From Acidithiobacillus sp. (GTDB lineage: Bacteria; Pseudomonadota; Gammaproteobacteria; Acidithiobacillales; Acidithiobacillaceae): DNA of 35,942 nucleotides. The DNA lies in assembly GCF_023256195.1 (NCBI RefSeq), contig NZ_JAGDWX010000017.1:1-35942 (forward strand). The letters are read 5' to 3'. Positions 30,186 to 35,942 of this stretch are shown here, in pieces. The notes beneath the pieces were generated by a model, which worked only from the letters and a program-made list of their open reading frames with translations, was not told the DNA's origin and did not search any database. Within the stretch, counting starts at the first letter, position 1. Each line of letters opens with the position of its first letter. Made by a program: the position numbers and the translations under genes.

Positions 30186-31760
30186 ATGACCGTTCCTCCT
30201 CCAGATCACCCGCCCGACGGGCAACGCCCGCGACGCAGCCTCTTTTCTTGGCGGGAAGGGCAGGCCAACGCCGCGATCCAGCGGCAACAGCAGCTCATGA
30301 ATCTGCGCGGGGCACTGGCGCTCGCGCTGCAGAGGGCAGCGCCCCTGCGCGACCTGGATATCCTCCACCAGTTCTGTGAGCTGGTGCTGCACCACAGAGT
30401 CGCACAGCACGCCTGGATCGGCCGCCCCGATGCGGAAGGAAACTTCCACACCCTCGCCCTGGCCGGTTCCCGCAGCATCCTGGCAACGCTGTGTGGCTCC
30501 CTCGATGCCGATCAATCCCGGGACCGCTCGCCCCTGGCCCTGGTCTGGCACGACCAGAAGCCCTACTACTCTCCGGCCCTCCCCCCCACCGGGGCCTTTG
30601 CGGACTGGTACCTGCAGCTGCGCCAGGTCAAGCTGCAGTCGGCGGCGGTCTTGCCCGTGCCGCGCGGGCAGCAGGATTGGGCGCTGCTGCTTCTGCTGCA
30701 CCGGGACCCCGAAGCCTGGACCGGCGACAGTCAGATGCTCCTGGAGGGCATCGTGCGCAACCTGTGCGACCTGCTGGAAGACTGGGACACCCAGCAACGC
30801 CAGATGATCCTGGGGGCCGCCCTGAAATCGGCGCTGGAAGGCGTGGTGCTCTGCGATGCGCAGCGCCGGGTGCTCTACGTCAATCAGAGCTCCTTTCTGA
30901 TGACGGGCTACCATCAGGACGAGCTGCAGCGCCATGGCATGTCCGTGCTCCAGGGTCCCAAGACGGACGTGCAGGAACTGGCGCGCATCGATCGCGCCCT
31001 GGCCGAGGGCAATTTCTACGACGGTCGGCTCATCAATTACCGGCGCGACGGCGAGACCTTCTGGAATCACCTCAGCATCGTCCCCATCCGTAACCGGGCC
31101 GGCGAGCTGACCCACTTCGTCGGTATCCAACGCGACATCAGCCGCGAGATCCAGCTCATGGAGCAGCTGGAGTACGAATCGCGCCACGACCGCCTCACGG
31201 GCCTGGCCAACCGTCGCGCCCTGGACGACGAACTGGAGGTCGCCATGGCTCGGGCCGGACGCAACTCGTCGCAGCTGGCCCTGTGCATGATCGACCTGGA
31301 TCGCTTCAAGCCCGTCAACGACCTCTACGGCCACGAGGCCGGGGACGTGGTCCTGAAGGTGATCGGTCGGCGGCTGCGCGACGCCCTGCGCCGTACCGAC
31401 TACGTGGCGCGTCTGGGGGGCGACGAGTTTGTGCTGCTCATCGAGGGCTACCACAACATGGAAGAACTGGGCCTGATCCTGGCCAAGGTCGAGGCGGTAG
31501 TGAACGAGCCCATACAGATCCGTGCCGATACGGTGGTGGGTGTGCGCCTCAGCATGGGGGTGTGCATCTACCCACACCCCAAGGTCCAGGATATGGCCGA
31601 CCTCCTGCGTTTTGCCGATCAGGCCCTGTACGCCAGCAAGGCGCGGAAAACCACGCGCCCGCGCTACTGGATGCTGTTTGACGAAGCCTTGACAGCGGTG
31701 CCCGGTGCCCAAACGCCGCCCAAACGCAGCAGGAAAACGCATCGCGACCCTAAGCCCTGA
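30186..31760 (+). CDS. Diguanylate cyclase with GAF-like and PAS sensor domains (DGC 1)
   Basis: Predicted to make c-di-GMP from two GTP. The 524 residues contain a GAF-like N-terminal region (about 30-205), a PAS domain with PAC tail (about 208-325; VVLCDAQRRVLYVNQSSFLMTGY, HFVGIQRDIS), and a GGDEF domain (about 330-495). The catalytic RLGGDEF is intact (about 411-415). The metal-binding MIDLDRFKPVND and an inhibitory-site RxxD (RRTD) five residues before GGDEF are present. There is no EAL domain and no transmembrane segment, so it is cytoplasmic. It is a close paralogue of the protein at 34062-35618. The start at 30186 is inferred from the promoter position. Confidence 0.9.
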   Translation: MTVPPPDHPPDGQRPRRSLFSWREGQANAAIQRQQQLMNLRGALALALQRAAPLRDLDILHQFCELVLHHRVAQHAWIGRPDAEGNFHTLALAGSRSILATLCGSLDADQSRDRSPLALVWHDQKPYYSPALPPTGAFADWYLQLRQVKLQSAAVLPVPRGQQDWALLLLLHRDPEAWTGDSQMLLEGIVRNLCDLLEDWDTQQRQMILGAALKSALEGVVLCDAQRRVLYVNQSSFLMTGYHQDELQRHGMSVLQGPKTDVQELARIDRALAEGNFYDGRLINYRRDGETFWNHLSIVPIRNRAGELTHFVGIQRDISREIQLMEQLEYESRHDRLTGLANRRALDDELEVAMARAGRNSSQLALCMIDLDRFKPVNDLYGHEAGDVVLKVIGRRLRDALRRTDYVARLGGDEFVLLIEGYHNMEELGLILAKVEAVVNEPIQIRADTVVGVRLSMGVCIYPHPKVQDMADLLRFADQALYASKARKTTRPRYWMLFDEALTAVPGAQTPPKRSRKTHRDPKP

Positions 31761-31808
31761 GGCGGACTGTCCCTTTCCATGGCTTTTCGGCGGAGATTCT
31801 TGCCGATT

Positions 31809-32324
31809 TCAGAGAGCCTGGATCTTCTGCAGCGCCAGGGTGTGGCCTCGCGCCGCCGCCTCGCCCAGCCACCTCAGGCCCAGCGCGACATTGCTCTCTA
31901 CGCCGACGCCCTGGAAGTAGCAGCGGGAGAGCCAGTCCATGGCATCGCTGTCGCCCTTGGCGGCGGCGGCTTCCAGCCAGAGCAGGGCGGTGGCGGCCTG
32001 ATCTTCGGCCAGAAAATAGAGCCCCACTTCGCGCAGGGCGTCGGCGGCGCCGGTATCGGCGGCGACGATGATGGCCATGCGTTCGGCATCCAGGGCCAGG
32101 CTCAGGTGGGGGATGAGGCTCGGCAGTTCGATGAGCAGCTTGACGCCGCCGGCGCCGCGCCGCTCGCCGTCCTTTTCCACACCGCGGATGTGCCCTTCGT
32201 CGGCCCAGCGCTGCAGGGTGCGCACGCTCTTGCCCGTGAGCAGGGCGGCGGTCTGGGTGCTGATGAGGTACTGCTCTGGGCCCGCTTTGCTCGGCATCCT
32301 GCGATTCCACGCCATCGACGTCAT
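31809..32324 (-). CDS. Putative regulator with HTH domain and Sel1-like repeats
   Basis: The product is about 171 residues. An N-terminal helix-turn-helix of MerR/excisionase type spans about 18-50 (LISTQTAALLTGKSVRTLQRWADEGHIRGV). A middle segment without recognised motifs follows. The C-terminus holds two Sel1-like helical repeats (about 105-171: LLWLEAAAAKGDSDAMDWLSRC and ALGLRWLGEAAARGHTLAL). Such a combination suggests a DNA-binding protein with a protein-interaction tail; its target is unknown. ATG 32324 overlaps the extended -10, so the true start may be ATG 32315 or 32297 (MPSKAG). It is divergent from the pilin genes and shares their regulatory region, and it is convergent with DGC 1. 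Confidence 0.72.
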   Translation of the reverse strand: MTSMAWNRRMPSKAGPEQYLISTQTAALLTGKSVRTLQRWADEGHIRGVEKDGERRGAGGVKLLIELPSLIPHLSLALDAERMAIIVAADTGAADALREVGLYFLAEDQAATALLWLEAAAAKGDSDAMDWLSRCYFQGVGVESNVALGLRWLGEAAARGHTLALQKIQAL

Positions 32325-32325
32325 C

Positions 32326-32334
32326 ACTATAGCA
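32326..32334 (-). promoter_or_regulatory. Extended -10 promoter for the HTH-Sel1 gene
   Basis: On the minus strand the sequence reads TGCTATAGT. No consensus -35 is seen; that position is occupied by the TGTCGC inverted pair at 32335-32355, so a bound regulator would occlude the promoter. Confidence 0.5.
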
Positions 32335-32440
32335 TGTCGCCCTGCAAGCGCGACAAACGGTGCCTGAAAAAACGCAGTAAAAGGGGACGTTTGGCCACGA
32401 TGACGCTCAAAATGGGCGACAACCCCTCGTCTTGTCGCCC
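32335..32440. promoter_or_regulatory. Four TGTCGC half-sites in two inverted pairs, candidate operator/enhancer
   Basis: Pair 1 is TGTCGC (32335-32340) N9 GCGACA (32350-32355). Pair 2 is the 9-bp inverted repeat GGGCGACAA (32414-32422) with TTGTCGCCC (32432-32440). Pair centres are about 82 bp apart, near eight helical turns. Pair 1 covers the -35 region of the HTH-Sel1 promoter. Pair 2 lies about 155 bp upstream of the sigma-54 -24 element, a typical enhancer distance. TGTC boxes are also part of known PilR sites in Pseudomonas (from memory). The rest of the gap (32441-32541) holds a G-rich tract with no assigned role. Confidence 0.5.
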
Positions 32441-32541
32441 TTGAAAGGCGTCATCCATAGGTGGTGGGGGTTTTTGGCGATGGCGGATAGGGGGCCGTCT
32501 GCGCCTTTTCCCGCCCGGACGTTCCAAATAAAACTATTGTA

Positions 32542-32554
32542 AATCAATTGGTAA
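32542..32554 (+). promoter_or_regulatory. IHF-like binding site upstream of the pilin promoter
   Basis: AATCAATTGGTAA matches WATCAANNNNTTR with one mismatch and lies in an unusually AT-rich patch (32525-32560), about 40 bp upstream of the -24 element. IHF bending between enhancer and promoter is common at sigma-54 promoters. Confidence 0.45.
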
Positions 32555-32594
32555 TGAATATGCGCCGCCGATTCTGGTGGGTTGTCCTCGCGGT

Positions 32595-32610
32595 TGGCAC
32601 GAACTGTGCT
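32595..32610 (+). promoter_or_regulatory. sigma-54 (-24/-12) promoter for the pilin genes
   Basis: TGGCACGAACTGTGCT matches the consensus TGGCACGN4TTGCW at all but one position (G for T before TGC). GG at 32596-32597 and GC at 32608-32609 have the invariant spacing. Transcription would start near 32620, leaving a 55-nt leader. Type IV pilin genes in Pseudomonas are controlled by sigma-54 and PilR. Confidence 0.7.
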
Positions 32611-32674
32611 TTGAGCTTAGCGACCCCGGCATGGTGCCTGGGGCTAGCTTTCGCAACACCGAAGGAGACATCTC

Positions 32675-33163
32675 ATGAGCATGTTGGTCAAGAAGGCGCA
32701 GGCCAGCGCCGAAGCGGGTTTCACCCTTATCGAACTGATGATCGTCATCGCCATCATCGGCATCCTGGCGGCCATCGCCATTCCGCAGTACGAGCAGTAC
32801 ATCGCCACCTCCAAGGCGACCACCATCACCCAGGATTTCCATCAGGCTGTGACGCAGGCGACGGCGGCCATAGCTGCAGCGCAGGCTGGTCAGACCACCT
32901 CTGTTCCCACGTATCCGAATCTACCCAATGGTTTCCAGCTGACGGTTACCCCAGATACCGGTACTAGTATTACCCCAACAACTCAAACGATATCGGTTGT
33001 TCTGACAGCCGGGACCGGCATTAATAGTCAGGTTGCCTCTGCACTCTCTGCTATGAATATGCAGGGAACGAGCGGCAACACCAGCACCATAACCTGTGCT
33101 CAAAATGACAACGGCGGTTGCACAGCCACCATCGATAATAATGGCGGAGTGTCCTACCAGTAA
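32675..33163 (+). CDS. Type IV pilin (major pilin candidate)
   Basis: The 162-residue prepilin has a class III signal. A 15-residue leader ends in Gly15, followed by mature [20 protein letters not shown] with Glu at mature position 5, required for assembly and N-methylation. PilD-type cleavage is predicted between Gly15 and Phe16. The helix continues to about residue 70. The C-terminal globular part is Thr/Ser/Gly-rich and carries Cys141 and Cys149, which could form a short D-region disulfide loop. ATG 32675 has AAGGAG at 32662-32667. It is first behind the sigma-54 promoter. No pilus assembly genes are in the window. Confidence 0.93.
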   Translation: MSMLVKKAQASAEAGFTLIELMIVIAIIGILAAIAIPQYEQYIATSKATTITQDFHQAVTQATAAIAAAQAGQTTSVPTYPNLPNGFQLTVTPDTGTSITPTTQTISVVLTAGTGINSQVASALSAMNMQGTSGNTSTITCAQNDNGGCTATIDNNGGVSYQ

Positions 33164-33184
33164 GGTCTTCCTCAGGAGACTATC

Positions 33185-33247
33185 GGCACCCCTCGGGGTG
33201 CCCCTTTCGGACAGGGCTTTGCTCAAGCAGAGCTCTCTCGGAAAGGG
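33185..33247 (+). other. Two consecutive hairpins between the pilin genes
   Basis: Hairpin 1: GGCACCC/GGGTGCC around CTCG (33185-33202). Hairpin 2: an inner stem of about 10 bp with two G-U pairs (33213-33236, TCAA loop) inside an outer CCCTTTC/GAAAGGG stem (33202-33208 with 33241-33247). There is no T-tract. They probably stabilise the upstream mRNA or attenuate readthrough. Confidence 0.5.
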
Positions 33248-33296
33248 TAGGCAGGATAGACCGCACGGGTTCGCAAGGATGTGCGCAGGGGCCGAC

Positions 33297-33791
33297 ATGG
33301 GATCGAACGCCGAAGGATTCACCCTCATCGAAGTGATGATCGTCGTTGCCATCATCGGGATCCTGGCGGCCATCGCACTGCCTCAGTATTTTCAGTATAT
33401 CCAGACGGCCAAGGCCCAGGCGGTGACGGCCAACTTCAAGATGGCGGTGGATGCGGTGACCAATGCTTACGCTGCCACCAACAACGGAGTGGTCAGCAAT
33501 GTCTACACCACCCTGAATGGTCAAAGTGCCAAGGATATCGCCGACCCGGTGTATGGTCGGGGCACGCCGGCCTTTCTGGTGACGGGTGGGGCGCCCGTCT
33601 GCGGGCAGGTGGCCATCACCAGCTCCGTCATCAGTGCCGCAGGCCCCGCCAGCGTCACCCTGACGGTGGGCACCTCCGGCTGCAGTGGCAGCCTTGGCCA
33701 TAGTATCTCCGCGGCCTTTTCCGCCGCCCAGTTTCCGCACGCCGCCAGCACCGGCGTGGTTGTCCAGCAAAACGGTAGGGTTCAGAACTAG
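33297..33791 (+). CDS. Second type IV pilin / pilin-like protein
   Basis: The 164-residue prepilin has a very short leader (MGSNAEG) before mature [20 protein letters not shown], with Glu5 present. The globular part is Ala/Val/Thr-rich with two cysteines (PVCGQV and SGCSGS) that may pair. It shares the N-terminal helix with the upstream pilin but diverges completely after residue 30, so it is a related but distinct subunit, perhaps a second major or a minor pilin. ATG 33297 has CAGGGG 5 nt upstream. ATG 33279 would add six uncharged residues. The usual basic leader residues are missing with either start. Confidence 0.88.
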   Translation: MGSNAEGFTLIEVMIVVAIIGILAAIALPQYFQYIQTAKAQAVTANFKMAVDAVTNAYAATNNGVVSNVYTTLNGQSAKDIADPVYGRGTPAFLVTGGAPVCGQVAITSSVISAAGPASVTLTVGTSGCSGSLGHSISAAFSAAQFPHAASTGVVVQQNGRVQN

Positions 33792-33813
33792 CTTCACCAA
33801 AGGAGTCCACGTC

Positions 33814-34002
33814 ATGAATACGCAAGACCGCATCCACAACCTGCAACAACGCCGCCGTCACCTCCTGGCCCGGCGGGAGTGCCGCGGCGCGCCCATCGCC
33901 GCCCTGGATCTGGAACTCACCGTGGTGCGCAGCGAACTCTTGGCCCTCTATGCCAGTCAACGGGCCAGCCATGCCGCCATTCCTCTCGCGCAGACCAACT
34001 GA
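33814..34002 (+). CDS. Small basic protein of unknown function in the pilin operon
   Basis: The 62-residue product MNTQDRIHNLQQRRRHLLAR... has a strongly basic N-terminal half and a helical C-terminal half (LDLELTVVRSELLALYASQ) that looks capable of coiled-coil pairing. It has no signal peptide or transmembrane helix, so it is probably cytoplasmic. The start is well supported by AAAGGAG (33799-33805) with 8-nt spacing. It lies 22 nt after the second pilin and 59 nt before DGC 2, so co-transcription is likely. I do not recognise the family. Confidence 0.65.
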   Translation: MNTQDRIHNLQQRRRHLLARRECRGAPIAALDLELTVVRSELLALYASQRASHAAIPLAQTN

Positions 34003-34061
34003 GCCTGAGGCCCGGCCCAGCCGCGTAAGGTACACGAGGCGGCGGCGGAGCTTTGCTTGCG

Positions 34062-35618
34062 ATGCGTACGTCCGATTCCAACAGCCGCCGACGGGGCAGT
34101 TCGCTGCGGCGCTTTCTGGGCCTTGCCCCACGGTCTGGGGAGGAGGCCCTGGATCGCCAGAGTCGTCTGCGTGCGCTGCGCGATGCCATGGAAGGGTTCA
34201 TGGCGCCGCCCTTGTCGGAGTCGGAGGTGTTGCAACGGTTCTGTCAACTGATGCGCACCCATGGGCTGGCACAATGGGTCGCGGTTGTTCGGCCCGAGCT
34301 CGAGGATCGCTTGGACGTGTTGGCTCTGGCGGGCTCTCACGCTGTCCTGGCGGGACTGTCCTGGTCCTTCGACCCCGACGGGGACGGAGGCGGTGCACCC
34401 CTGGCCCTCGTCTGGCGCGAGCAGCGGCCATTTTATTCCGATCCACTTTTCCCCAGCGCCGCCCTGCGGCCCTGGCGGCAGCGCATGGCAGGTCACGGTC
34501 TGCACTCCACGGCAGTCCTGCCCCTTACGCGCCGTGGGCAGCCCTGGGCACTCCTGGTTCTGCTCCACCACGACGAGATCTACTGGTCCAGCGACAGCCA
34601 GATGCTGCTGGAGAGCATCGTGCGTTGGTTGTGTCAGACGCTGGAATACCGAGACCAGGAGTCGTTTCAGAATCTGCTCGGTCGCGGCCTTGCGGTCGCC
34701 AACGAAAGCGTGGTACTGACGGACGCGCAGCGGCGGGTACTCTATGTCAATCCGAGTTTTGAGCGCATGACCGGTTACAGGCTGGAAGACCTGAATGATG
34801 GCAGCTTGCGGGTGCTGCAGGGGCCCGATACGGATATCCACGAGCTCGCCGTCATCGACCAGACCTTGCGCGCCGGCCTTCCCTATAGCGGTACGCTCCT
34901 GAACTATCGCCGCGATGGCGAACCCTACTGGAACCAGCTCAGCATCGTGCCGGTGCGGGATCCGAACGGAGATATCCGCCATTATCTGGGCATTCAGCGG
35001 GATGTCAGTGCCGAGAAGAAGCTGGTGAGCCAATTGGAGTACGAATCCCGCCACGACCGTCTGACGGGGTTGGCCAATCGTCGTGCTCTCGACGATGAGC
35101 TGGAGATGGCCATGGCGCGAGCGGACCGTTATGGTACGCGCCTCGCGGCCTGCATGATCGATCTGGACGGGTTCAAGCCCATCAACGACTGCTACGGTCA
35201 CGACGCCGGTGATCAGGTGTTACAGGTAATTGCGCGCCGATTACGGAACAGCGTGCGGCGCTACGACTATGTGGCTCGCTTGGGTGGCGATGAATTCGTC
35301 CTGTTGCTGGAAAGAGTCAGCCACCCGGCAGAGCTGGAGCAGATTTTCATCAAGCTGGAGTGCAACGTCAACGAAGCCATCACCTTGCGTAATTACCAGC
35401 AGATCGGGGTACGCCTGACCATGGGGGTGTGTCTCTATCCCGAGCACGGTGCACGGGATGCTGGTGAACTACTGCGTTTTGCCGATCAGGCCCTGTACCA
35501 TGGTAAGGCGCATAAAGAGACGCGCGAGCGCTATTGGACCTACTATACTGAAACCATAGGTGCCCCAAGCCAAACCAATCCCCAGCTATCGGGAACGGAT
35601 AAAGGATGGTACCGATGA
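34062..35618 (+). CDS. Diguanylate cyclase with GAF-like and PAS sensor domains (DGC 2)
   Basis: The 518 residues have the same order as DGC 1: GAF-like (about 40-205), PAS/PAC (about 208-325; VVLTDAQRRVLYVNPSFERMTGY) and GGDEF (about 328-490). RLGGDEF (about 408-412), MIDLDGFKPIND and inhibitory-site RRYD are intact, so activity and product inhibition are predicted. Long runs are shared with DGC 1 (for example YESRHDRLTGLANRRALDDE), while the N-terminal sensor halves are much more diverged, suggesting different signals. The ATG at 34062 has GGAG at 34047-34050. The stop overlaps the next start as ATGA. Confidence 0.9.
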   Translation: MRTSDSNSRRRGSSLRRFLGLAPRSGEEALDRQSRLRALRDAMEGFMAPPLSESEVLQRFCQLMRTHGLAQWVAVVRPELEDRLDVLALAGSHAVLAGLSWSFDPDGDGGGAPLALVWREQRPFYSDPLFPSAALRPWRQRMAGHGLHSTAVLPLTRRGQPWALLVLLHHDEIYWSSDSQMLLESIVRWLCQTLEYRDQESFQNLLGRGLAVANESVVLTDAQRRVLYVNPSFERMTGYRLEDLNDGSLRVLQGPDTDIHELAVIDQTLRAGLPYSGTLLNYRRDGEPYWNQLSIVPVRDPNGDIRHYLGIQRDVSAEKKLVSQLEYESRHDRLTGLANRRALDDELEMAMARADRYGTRLAACMIDLDGFKPINDCYGHDAGDQVLQVIARRLRNSVRRYDYVARLGGDEFVLLLERVSHPAELEQIFIKLECNVNEAITLRNYQQIGVRLTMGVCLYPEHGARDAGELLRFADQALYHGKAHKETRERYWTYYTETIGAPSQTNPQLSGTDKGWYR

Positions 35619-35942
35619 ATACCGGCAACCGCCTTTCGCAATCCCCATCCCATGGCCCCAACCTACAGCGGCTTTTGCTACCGCGAACGGGGTTAAGTAT
35701 AGCCGACTATCATCAGCTGTTATTGGGGGATTTTGAGCGACAGCGGGTGGATGTGCTGCCGAGCGATTTGTGTACGGCAAGAGACGTGCAGGCGCTTGTC
35801 TTCGCCACGGATCCGGACGACGATGGCCACCGCTTCCGACTGTTGGGCTGTGATGCGGAGAGTCTTCGCCTTCGCCCGGTCGGCTCTGAGCCCTGGCCCA
35901 GCTATGGCAAGAGCCTCATCTTTGTGGAGTTGCCGGAGCATA
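35615..35942 (+). CDS. Unknown protein, 5' part only (runs off window)
   Basis: The frame is open from ATG 35615 to the end of the window, 109 codons. It is translationally coupled to DGC 2 (ATGA overlap) and has AAAGGA at 35601-35606 with 8-nt spacing, so it is a real gene. The visible sequence is hydrophilic with no signal peptide. It contains an acidic patch (ATDPDDDGH) followed by an apparent beta-rich stretch (RFRLLGCDAESLRLRP). I do not recognise a family. A c-di-GMP effector or partner of DGC 2 is possible from context only. Confidence 0.7.
   Translation, partial: MNTGNRLSQSPSHGPNLQRLLLPRTGLSIADYHQLLLGDFERQRVDVLPSDLCTARDVQALVFATDPDDDGHRFRLLGCDAESLRLRPVGSEPWPSYGKSLIFVELPEH

Noticed and set aside
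32459-32500. G-rich tract upstream of the pilin promoter as a G-quadruplex or pilin-variation element
   Set aside because: The G-runs are mostly two bases long and irregular. No silent pilin cassette or sequence repeated with the pilin gene is present in the window.

Overview
The window is GC-rich chromosomal DNA from a Gram-negative proteobacterium. Gene content and order (gyrA-serC-pheA-hisC-aroF-tyrA-aroA-cmk-rpsA-ihfB-lapB-pyrF, then tig-clpP-clpX-lon-hupB) fit a gamma-like lineage, and I think Acidithiobacillus or a close relative is most likely. That identification is inference from gene order and base composition, not from a search. No CRISPR array, insertion sequence, prophage or integron was seen.

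Layout. 1-3.1 kb: the 3' end of a probable phosphoesterase, tRNA-Ser(GGA), rlmI on the minus strand, and mtnA. 3.2-6.05 kb: a large lipoprotein with a beta-propeller and an alkaline-phosphatase-superfamily domain. 6.2-20.6 kb: a long co-oriented block starting with gyrA. It runs through an almost gapless phenylalanine/tyrosine/shikimate operon into cmk, rpsA, ihfB, lapB, pyrF and pyrE. 20.6-27.2 kb: protein quality control (tig, clpP, clpX, lon), then hupB with tRNA-Val and tRNA-Asp. 27.2-30.0 kb: a PpiD-like periplasmic chaperone and, convergent to it, an L,D-transpeptidase-fold protein. 30.1-35.9 kb: an accessory locus for type IV pilins and c-di-GMP signalling. It holds two paralogous GAF-PAS-GGDEF diguanylate cyclases bracketing two type IV pilin genes, a 62-residue small protein, a divergent HTH-Sel1 regulator-like gene, and a partial unknown gene coupled to the second cyclase.

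How the parts work together. The aromatic block encodes DAHP synthase, EPSP synthase, chorismate mutase/prephenate dehydratase, prephenate dehydrogenase and an aminotransferase, that is, entry to the shikimate pathway, one late step, and both branches to Phe and Tyr. Its cistrons overlap by 1-8 bases or are separated by very short gaps, which implies translational coupling.

The most interesting region is the pilin locus. About 350 bp upstream of the first pilin contain a near-consensus sigma-54 promoter, an IHF-like site, and four TGTCGC half-sites in two inverted pairs. One pair sits on the promoter of the divergent HTH-Sel1 gene. Other points for a second look are a PpiD homologue without its parvulin domain, a tyrA with no canonical start codon (probable AUU), an rpsA leader hairpin with a GGA loop, a heat-shock-type promoter for lon inside a perfect inverted repeat, and Val at GyrA position 83.
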